Assembly: GCA_000181795.3 (NCBI GenBank)
Contig: CM012955.1
Span: forward strand, 62,001-126,000
Source: Trichinella spiralis
Taxonomy: Eukaryota; Nematoda; Enoplea; Trichinellida; Trichinellidae
DNA length: 64,000 nucleotides
Reading direction: 5' to 3'
This document shows, in pieces, positions 55,420-64,000 of this stretch; the stretch's first letter is position 1; each line of letters begins with the position of its first letter. Both the position numbers and the translations under genes were made by a program. The notes under the pieces were generated by a model. It was given only the letters and a program-made list of their open reading frames with translations, ran no database searches and was not told the origin of the DNA.

Positions 55420-56658
55420 ATGAAAGCAATTCTTGGATTGTTGTTGTGTTTTTCATCATTTATATTACATCGAATTTATTATTTGACATTTATTTTATTT
55501 GGTATATCAGTTGTTATCTATCTTGTCCGGTATAGTAAAATGAATGAATATCAAAGAAATACCAGCAACAGAAAAATTGCATGGTTGATTGTGGAAGAAC
55601 TGGTAAGGGAATTTTGATTTTTTTTCAAAATATAAAAATTTATTAAAAATAAAATATGAAAATTTTAGTGTGAAGATTTTCATCGTAATGAATTGTCTGG
55701 ATGTTTTTGCAGTGTGCTGTGTTCTTTGAGCAAAGAATCAATAGACAGTTATTACATGGAGAATAAAGTTATAATAAATTTACAATTAGAAGGTGAAACT
55801 GTATTGCTGAAATCAAGTGCAATGTTTTCAAAGCAATTCATGCCATTTCCAACAACATTAGCCTTCAACGACAATTATGTTAATTATTTCGGTGAAATTG
55901 TTGAACAGTTTGTTAATAATGGTAGTTTAATTTTGAACAATCGAAAATTTCTACAACAATTGTGCTCACCTTGTTCTGTCAATTTGGACAACTTAACCGA
56001 ACCAGAAATACGTACACTTTACACACTGACAAAACAACATGAATTTGTCATTTTTCAACTTTTTCATACTATTGGAATTTTCCCTCGAATATTAGGAATA
56101 TGTGGTCATATGTATGCAGTTGAAAAACTTCCTTTACTCAGCTCTGCTACACAGTTGACGCAGAGTTTATTGCTTTTAGCTGTGGAAACGCTAAATCAAC
56201 TAAAACAGGTAGATTCCATTTTTCACTGGTGTGATGTGAAATTTGAAAACTTGGCCTTTTCTGATTATTTTAATCCAACAAAATTGATCATTCTCGATGC
56301 TGATTTATTATTTACAAACAATGGAATGAGTCAATTGTTTCGACATTTACCATGTCAAACTGATTCGGATTGCATCTTCTTCGATTGCATTGCTAAATGT
56401 AATCCAATAACTCAACGCTGTACAGACAGAGTGAATACAAATTTCAACGTATGTAGTATAAAATTTTTATTTTTTACACTAAAATCATTCTACTTTCAAA
56501 ATCATGTTGATTTAGGTGTTCAAGCAAAAGATTATATTGCCAACGATCTTTTTTCTAATGCTGAATGGCAACTTTATCTACTGATGAATACAATACATAC
56601 AATTCGAAGTGGTTGTAGACATCATATTCATGGCCGTATAATTCTGTTTTCACTTTAA
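55420..56658 (+). CDS. DIPK1/FAM69-type divergent protein kinase
   Basis: Two exons, 55420-55602 and 55669-56658, in phase, 390 residues. The family are ER/secretory-pathway type II membrane proteins with a Cys-rich N-lobe and an unusual kinase fold. Seen: an N-terminal cytosolic/membrane segment (about residues 1-36), NRKIAWLIVEELCEDFHRNE, a Cys cluster (GCFCSVLCSLS), a pseudo-catalytic stretch FHWCDVKFENLAF (D-x4-N type) and ILDADLLF in place of DFG, then a second Cys-rich part (CQTDSDCIFFDCIAKC) typical of FAM69, and VCSIKF matching the family's VCEKxF. A possible GT-AG intron (56450-56513) would break the conserved C-terminal frame, so I keep read-through. No substrate is known with confidence. 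Confidence 0.8.
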
Positions 56659-57647
56659 AAGATGTCGATAAAATTAAAACTGCAAGCAAGCAGGTCTCCT
56701 TCGAATGAACTCCCCTTGCATAAATTTGTACAAAGGTCGTATCGTTCTTCTAATTGATAAAATCAGGCAACTCTATTCCAATTAACGCTGTATTCGGGTC
56801 ACTCGATTATCAATGGTAATAAATATTTCTCGAATATTTAATGATAATAATAAACTAATGGATATGGTAATTTTTGTGTAATCAATAAAGCAGGAACCAA
56901 AACAGTGCCTAGTAGGATTAAACAAAATTAACATTTTCAACAACGACTCTCATATCTTACAAGCGTTGATGAAAATTTTCATTGTGCTGTTGCAATTCAT
57001 ATTGTGCAGTTGTGCAGAGACGACCGAAGCTCGTTGTAAAAATCGTCATCAAACCGTGTGCACGATGAAGTCAATAAACAGAACATTCCATCTTGGTTTA
57101 ATTCAACTTTTCTTCTGGTATGCAATTGAGCCATTCTTCGATGTCCCTGAATTGCATTCTGGAACGATTTGCACGATGATGAGTTGAAGCTATTAAACTT
57201 GAATGTTCTGAGCCATAATTGTTTTACCACATCACCATAGTGCAACAATTGCCGATAAGTTCTACATATTAAACAAAAATTCATGAACAAAATTGCAATA
57301 AAAGCTTATCACAATTTGTTACAAAGTAGGTATATATGTTCTTGAAAAGAAAGCAAACATCCCATGATTGTATGTATACATGGTGCAAGTAAAAATCAAT
57401 TAATCGTTCACATCAATTGTTCGTATATATATAATATATATAATGTCATAAATAGATTATAATTTTGTTAAAAAAATACAGATTAAATTACCTGTTCAGT
57501 CAAGGAAAATAAATCAGAAATGAAAGTCATCAATCATATGAGTGTTGAAACTCTTTAAGTGAATAATATCGTACGGATGAATTGCGACGTTATAAGATGA
57601 AATGTTGAAGTAAAAAATAAGAAAAAATCACTTACTTTCACATGCAA
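56659..57647. other. Convergent intergenic region DIPK1-like / SMG5
   Basis: No firm gene. One short frame with a signal-like N-terminus is listed separately at 56969-57187. Confidence 0.45.
56969..57187 (+). CDS. Possible small secreted peptide
   Basis: A 72-residue ATG frame whose first 16 residues (MKIFIVLLQFILCSCA) look like a signal peptide with a good cleavage context; the rest is short with three Cys and no known domain. The opposite strand is also open here, and no flanking splice sites or homology are visible. Could be chance. Confidence 0.25.
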   Translation: MKIFIVLLQFILCSCAETTEARCKNRHQTVCTMKSINRTFHLGLIQLFFWYAIEPFFDVPELHSGTICTMMS

Positions 57648-60600
57648 TTAAACAACATATTTCCATTCGTTGAAAAACGTTTCGACATTATAAATAACAG
57701 TGTCTAAATGCGTAGCAATGAAGATGATAATAATAATAATAACAGTAATGATCAATGTAGTAGTTGAGAAGAAACTCACTTGTCAGTTTCAAAGTTTGAA
57801 TTGATTGTATAAGAGCCTTCATCTCATCAGAATCAGAAGTCCAACTCGAGACGATTACAGTACTTGTATAATCAGTGTTTTGATTACTATTATCTTTTCT
57901 TTTAAGTTTCGCAGAACAGCAAGCGTGCAATAAGCCAAGAAATTTTCTAAACAATACAAATTTCAGTATTTTGCATCAAACATCCAAAACTGTCGCTTAC
58001 GCATTTTCACCCAAATTGTCTACAATGAATTGCCTAATTTCTGGATCTTTGTTAGGCAGTTGCAAGCGAACGTTCGGATTTCTCATGTGAAGTTGTGATT
58101 CAATCCATCGACTCGCGGTGCGTGATGGTCCATCCTCGGATTTCATTTTGTCCAATTCATCAAAAACATTAAACGGAATTATTACTGTTGCCATTTTATC
58201 TGCAACTATTTTCCTCAACAGGAACAGCCTTTTACGAAGAACCGAAGCATCGACAACGACCATGACGGGAATACAAAAACCACCCTGCCATATATCTTGC
58301 TCAGAATTTCGGCTCAACTAAATGACAACCACTGTTATGTTTTTCTCACCAAATATTCACATATTATTACACATATTTCAATTAGAATATCATCAAATAT
58401 TCAAAATGGACATTTCATTGAAACTGACAACTAACTCAATTTACAATCCACCTCATCAATATTACTGCAATTATGATTAATGCAATTTTTAACAATATTT
58501 AAAAAATCTGCAAAAATTAAAAAAGTTTAATCGATAAAATACCTCTTCAGAATATGAATGGCCATCGTAAAAATAAAAGCAAGTACTGCCGTTGTAGTCG
58601 CACTTTACAATGCCACGTTTAATCAACCCCATACCAAAAGATCTCAAAATGCATATTCGAATGATTGTCTATAAAAATCAAAAATATGAATATGAATTAA
58701 TAATAAACGAAAAATGAAACAAAAAAATACTAGACTAATTTTGGAAAATTTTCGTAAACTGCAATCCGCTTTTGAAACAAAGTTTCGACGTAAGATGCAA
58801 CAATGAGGTAAATCTTCTGGTAAAGGGACTGTTTGATTCCATTCGCACAACGGCAACGAAACAATGCCGTTCAATTCTTTCGCCAGTTTATCATCTAATA
58901 ATAATATATGTAAAAAATAATAAAAATTTAAATTTCATTTTATGTCATCTTATCCAATGAACATTTTCTTTCGCAAAAAAAATTTGCAAAACAATTATTC
59001 AAACAGCAAACCTGTGAGCAATAGATTTGCAATTTCATTTTCACTTGGTATTACATTCAAGAACTTGACAAGCAGTTGCCAAAATGGACCCATCATCTAA
59101 AATGAACAAAATTAAATTAAAAAAACAAACATACATAAGAAATAAAAGTGTCACTTACTACAGAAAAATAAGACAAAAAATCATCGTTTTCTTGAAGCCA
59201 ATAACAAACATCCTTCAGTGTAATGAGCCAAGGGCATCTGCTGAGATAATTCAGCATTTCTAGGACATTTTCTTTGCTGTTCAATCTTTGAAAGAACAAA
59301 AAATAACGAACAGAAAATCTTTTTAAAAAAATCACATCTTACTGTATTTCTTGATCAGTGCCCTTTTTTTCATCGTCTCCAATACAAATGCATTCCATCA
59401 TCTTTGTCAAAGTTAGCTCGCTTGCTAATGCAAAATTTGTGATCAACTGTGTTTCACTGCTGCTAGATTCATCCAACACTTCAGGCTGTTCTTTAATAAC
59501 AATAATTTTATTAAAAAAAAACAATATTATTCTCTTCATTCATTTTCAAAGGATACTCGAGCAAAATTGAAATTATTTTTCAATACAGTAATTATTACAG
59601 TAATATCGACGAATAGAATGACAACTTTTACCTTTTCGAGGTTGAATAGAAGAAGTGGTTGAAGAAATAATATTCCTCGCTTTCGTCAAATTGTTGTCGT
59701 CCTCTTTTTCCAACTTTGCTATATCCGTCATCATCAGCGGAAGTTCATTCATATCGTCCTGCTATACAAGTAATAATTTGATCATTTTTAAAAATAAAAT
59801 CCAAAGTGAAGGAAACTACCAATGACGACGGAACTTCATCAATCATTTTCATAAGAAAACTTGGATTACGGCATTCTTGTACTCCATTCAGTGAATGAAA
59901 CAATTCTTAAAAAATAAAAAATACAACGACCGTACGTACTAGCACAGTTGATCAATTTATTATTTTATTATATATGCAATAAATTTACAACGTTACCTTC
60001 GAAATTATCAGATGAATTTTTGCTCAAAATCACACGCAAAATATTGCTCAACAAAATGCCGCAATTCGAAATAAACCATCCTGCTGATGCATTCAATTCA
60101 GGCATTACTTTAAAAAAAACAACAAAATACATAATTTTTAATTATATTGGGAAAAAGAAAGAAAATTTTTTTTCTTTTTAAACTCACAATTCATTTTTAA
60201 AAAATGCTTTACAATGATCATTTGAATAGAGAACAATTGATGCAGTTTTTCAGGCATGACTGGTGATTGTGGCTCCAATTTTGGATCCTCTTGCTGTTGT
60301 AATAATTCATTGAAACGCATGGCCAGTAAATTTGAATTCTCTTTGCACATTTCCTTTGCCTCAACCATTTTCTGGCTAAAATTCACATCAGAGTAGAAGC
60401 TAACGAAAAACAAACAAACAACACCAAACTCATTCACTATTTTAAAATTGAGTAGATTTTTTTTGTGTGCAAATTTTCCCAAATAAATTAAAATATACAG
60501 ACTTACCCTGAACCATGATGTTGAAGAAAATAAAGCAGTATACGGGCCGTTGAAGCAATGTAAATCACATCAAGTGGAATGGAATCACTAGAAACAATAA

Positions 60601-61941
60601 AATGTAAACTGCATATAAATTAATAAAAATCATTGTCAGCTTACAGAAATGCCATGTCAACTTTTTTATTATTAACCAGTTTATTTTGAAACTCTTCTTC
60701 AACTTTTTCCAAAGCTTCAACAAGATTACTGTTTCCAATATTCATCGTTGCATTCATATCAGCACTAAAAATTGAAATAACAATGCTGGCTTTTTTGCAA
60801 TAAAGCAAACATTTAAAAAGGAAAATACCATCGAAGACGATAATAAATTACATCGAGATGATCATTCTTCGGAGCCAACGCAGCTAATCGGTCAAAAATC
60901 AATTCTTGATCAGGACAAACAATCAACGCTCTTCGATAATAATTAATAGCTTCTCGATATTCAGATTTCTTTGTTATTTTGCATAAACATTCAACTGCAA
61001 ATTAAATAACAATAAAAACAAAAACATTACTGTAAATATTTAAATAAATAAAATAAAATTTACCCAAGTCTCCCAAACGAAGAAAACAATAAAATAACAT
61101 CGACTGGTAAGAATTGTTCTGCTTTTCATCGCTAATTTTCCAACTGATCGGAAAAGCAGTCAAACCAATCTGACTTGTCATATTGAAATTGTTGCACGCG
61201 GATAACAATTTCACTGATAAAATACAATAATAACTATAACAAACACTGATCAAGTTTTCCATCACTTCGGCCATTTCACTGCATTTCTATCAACATTATT
61301 AATAATAAATAATAGTGATAATTACTTAAACAAACCCTTTTCACTCACATTATCATGTTTCAATATAAATTCAACAGGATTCAAAAAGCAGTGCTTCCAA
61401 ACATTTTCTTCAACGGAAGTTTGTAATGGATTGGCAATTATTAATTCTTTACCACTGCGCAACATTCTACAACAGTGCAAAAAACAAGACAAATTCACAG
61501 ATTAATCAATAATTGTAATCTTTTTGATGCGCATTTGTCTATTACTTGAAAAATGCTTCCATAAAGGTTGGTGATGTTATGGTTGATGTTTTTATTGAAA
61601 TCTGAAGTCTTTTCATAGCTTTTGTATACACACTAGAATTCAAAAAAAATATCAGAAATAATACAAAAAACAATTAATTCATTTTTAAACTATCTGACAT
61701 TTATTTTCTATTTTTACAATTGATTATAAGTAAACAACCATGCAATTAAAGCATTGTAAATTAACATTTTTGCATTATTATGTCAATAAAAATTGCTTTG
61801 TCAATACCGAAGAGCATCGTCTTTTGATAAATCTTTGCTCCCACATTTCTTGGCACGGACATCTTCATCAACAGCGTCTGCATTTCTTAAAACTATCTGC
61901 CCAGTCTGTTCAGTGTTCAGTTCAGCATGATTTTCTTCCAT
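57648..61941 (-). CDS. SMG5: Nonsense-mediated decay factor SMG5
   Basis: About 19 small exons, roughly 900 residues (human 1016). Checked exons include 61808-61941, 61546-61632, 61349-61466, 61064-61286, 60829-60994, 58001-58317, 57780-57946 and 57648-57703; the others lie between with plausible GT-AG sites. SMG5 with SMG7 binds phosphorylated UPF1 and promotes decay of mRNAs with premature stops. The N-terminal half is a 14-3-3-like/TPR helical domain (KQNNSYQSMLFYCFLRLGDL, matching the HRCLVYLGDL motif; YREAINYYRRALIVCPD). A Ser/acid-rich linker follows, then a C-terminal PIN domain (MVVVDASVL, IIPFNVFDELDKM, SRTASRWIESQL). The last exon (NVETFFNEWK) matches the family's NVLDFYKQWK end. 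The order and the final motif separate it from SMG6. Confidence 0.9.
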
Positions 61942-64000
61942 TATCACACCTAAGTTGGCTGTTGAACACAGTGTTATACACATACAATTATATATGTATG
62001 ATTAATAAAGAATGCCTAAATGATAATGCCAAAATCCCATAACAGACAAATTTTTACAAGCGTTATTTGATTGGCGAATGAATCTTTTGTTAAAATTACA
62101 CAAAAATCATTTAAAACAACAAATATTCAACAAAAACTTCTTTTTTTTCATTTACATGTAACATGCAAGAATCATCATCTGATTTAATGTATTCAAATGT
62201 AAAAAGGATCACTAATTCAAAAACAGGTAAAAATTTAACTGTAAAAGCATTCATTTATATTTTTCGTAAACGGTTGAAATAATAGTAGAAAAAAACTAGA
62301 AAAAAAAGACTGAAAGTACATTGAGGAGTAATAAAAACTGACTATGAAAAAAAACAAACCATATAAAAAAGCACTAAAAGAAATATCATTTACCAAGTCT
62401 TCAAATACATAATAAAAAACTTACTAATGAATAAAAGTGTATCGTCTTCGTTTGTAAAATTTGAAATCTGTTGCAGTAGTTAGAGCAAAAAATATATGCA
62501 AAAAATGATTAGCTGAATATTTAAACAGTTTCAGAAACTATAAACTGCACTTTCAGGGTTGAACAATAAAACTGCCTACTTACAATCAAATACAACAGTC
62601 AAATTTGGTCAATCTATCAATTTCAGATTTTCAGGTTCAATTTTAAGTTTTCCAACGCAATATTTTTTTTAATACATTGTTTATATCATAATAAAATAAA
62701 AGTTATTATTAAAATTAAATAGTAATTTTATTTCTAACATTTTTAATTTAAAATGTTTTATATGATGAAAATGTGCAAACAGAAAACGAGTTCAGATGAT
62801 TCAATTTGACATAATGTAACTGCAATGTAAAATAAAAAAAAATTCTAAAATACAAATATAATTAATTAATTAATTAATTAATTAATTAAATTTTTGACTA
62901 TTTCATGGTAACTGTAACAAACTGTACGGTTACTGTAATGAAAGCAGCATATAACCTTTTAATTGAATTGATCGTATGGTTAGCATTAACTCTTTAATTC
63001 GCAGTACATGTTTATGTGAGGTTAAAAATAGAATGATTAAATCAAACAAATATATTTTCGTGTTTATTTTTAATTAATTAATCAATGCATTACGTACATG
63101 TATGTACGTATGTTTGAAATAATTTATGATGACATTGTTTATGGAAATTAAATAGAATTCAAAAATTGGTATTAGTAAAATATAATACTGAGACGGTATT
63201 ATTTTTAAAAAACGGAGAAGAAGAAAAATTAACAGACAGTATGAAGTTTAATTCGAAGGTCGTTGAACTGAATATGTTTCATCTAGCCTGAATTAATCAT
63301 CAGAACGAGCTATATTATCAGAGTGGAAGAAAATTCACTTGCCATTAGCATCTTTTTCTAACTGACACACATTCTCGTTTGACATTTAATGTATCTTGAA
63401 AAGAAAACGTGCATTAAACAGCAGCACCTGCCAGTGAAAACATTAACTTCATTTTCAAAGCAACGCAACGTCACGTCTGGAATGATGATGCACCAGTCCC
63501 GTTCATGTTCGCCATAAAATAGAACAAACTAATGGATTCATTTCTTTTACAACCAGTTAAAATGGTCTCTATTATACTGCTGTGCTTTTACAATAGCCAA
63601 CAATTTCATTTAATTTCTTCACAAACATCTTTAACTGTGTTCATTATTCATTTTTCCATCATAAAAAATTATCACCATTATTCACACAGCTAACCTGGTG
63701 TTAAAATGAAGTGCTTCATTCAGTGTTTGATTCATATCCTCAATTATATGCATTCAAACAACTCTTTAAACTATTAAAACAGTAAATCAGAACAATCTAT
63801 TTGAACATTGCTCATGCACATTACTTCCGTGTAAACTTTCTATTCAATTTTATTAAACTACAAATGACAAAAAATTGCATATGTAAAAGTTTATTTTTCT
63901 GTAATCTGAAAAAAAGGTATATAAACGATGTTTTTCAAAAATCGGTTCATCCAGTACAATATAACAGACAGAAAGGTCAAAATGCCCTTTACAAAAGAAA
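61942..64000. other. Intergenic to right edge
   Basis: About 2 kb upstream of SMG5. AT-rich with an (ATTA)n run at 62861-62889 and a somewhat less AT-rich stretch at about 63240-63560. No exon or RNA gene recognised. Confidence 0.45.
62861..62889. repeat. (ATTA)n microsatellite
   Basis: Seven tandem ATTA units in intergenic DNA. Confidence 0.9.

Noticed and set aside
56450..56513. GT-AG intron in the DIPK1-like gene
   Set aside because: Removing it shifts the frame and loses the conserved C-terminal part (GVQAKDYIANDLFSNAEW), whereas read-through keeps the family motif VCSIKF.
62861..63110. Palindromic and ATTA-rich stretches as possible replication origin or ncRNA
   Set aside because: Simple-sequence content explains them; no conserved structure could be argued from sequence alone.

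Overview
The window looks like nuclear DNA from a small, AT-rich invertebrate animal genome, most likely a nematode or a close ecdysozoan relative; I cannot name the genus. Reasons: two innexins (invertebrate gap-junction proteins); a metazoan gene set (CUB protein, matrix metalloproteinase, DEG/ENaC-like channel, SMG5, SLC22 transporters); GT-AG introns that are often only about 50-65 bases; and AT-rich intergenic DNA with many microsatellites. I see no bacterial operon, CRISPR array, rRNA or convincing tRNA.

I rebuilt most gene models by hand from reading frames, splice sites and intron phase, and checked frame arithmetic for nearly all exons. Left to right:
0-11 kb: a CUB-domain gene (-, running off the left edge), an atypical RASL12/RERG-type GTPase (-) and an intronless divergent DEG/ENaC-like protein (+).
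11-23 kb: UDP-glucose 4-epimerase (+), acyl-protein thioesterase (-), a secreted matrix metalloproteinase (-) and TRAPPC5 (-).
23-30 kb: TMEM9 (+), a galaxin-like cysteine-rich secreted protein (-), two exons of an unrecognised small gene (-), an intronless DHX33-type helicase (-) and a possible pogo/Tigger-type element.
31-38 kb: a cluster rich in mitochondrial genes: NDUFA13/GRIM-19 (+), LTO1-like (-), TAMM41 (-), NAA60 (-) and mitochondrial acyl carrier protein (-).
38-49 kb: two tandem duplications, SLC22-like transporters (- -) and innexins (- -).
50-62 kb: a PH-RhoGAP protein (+), PPCS of coenzyme A synthesis (-), a DIPK1/FAM69-type pseudokinase (+) and SMG5 of nonsense-mediated decay (-).
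62-64 kb: no gene seen.

Most neighbours are unrelated housekeeping genes. Three links exist. TAMM41, NDUFA13, the acyl carrier protein and possibly LTO1 all serve mitochondrial membrane or iron-sulfur/complex I biology. PPCS makes the precursor of coenzyme A, whose phosphopantetheine arm also loads the acyl carrier protein. NAA60, TAMM41 and LTO1 lie head to tail on one strand with gaps of about 410-460 bases, so they could be co-transcribed.

The oddest points are two places where an otherwise intact gene lacks exactly one base: a missing AG splice acceptor in the metalloproteinase and a frameshift in the last exon of one SLC22 gene. Others are the GTPase with altered catalytic residues, the channel-like protein without the usual selectivity filter, the galaxin-like protein, and small coding-looking exons with no recognised family.
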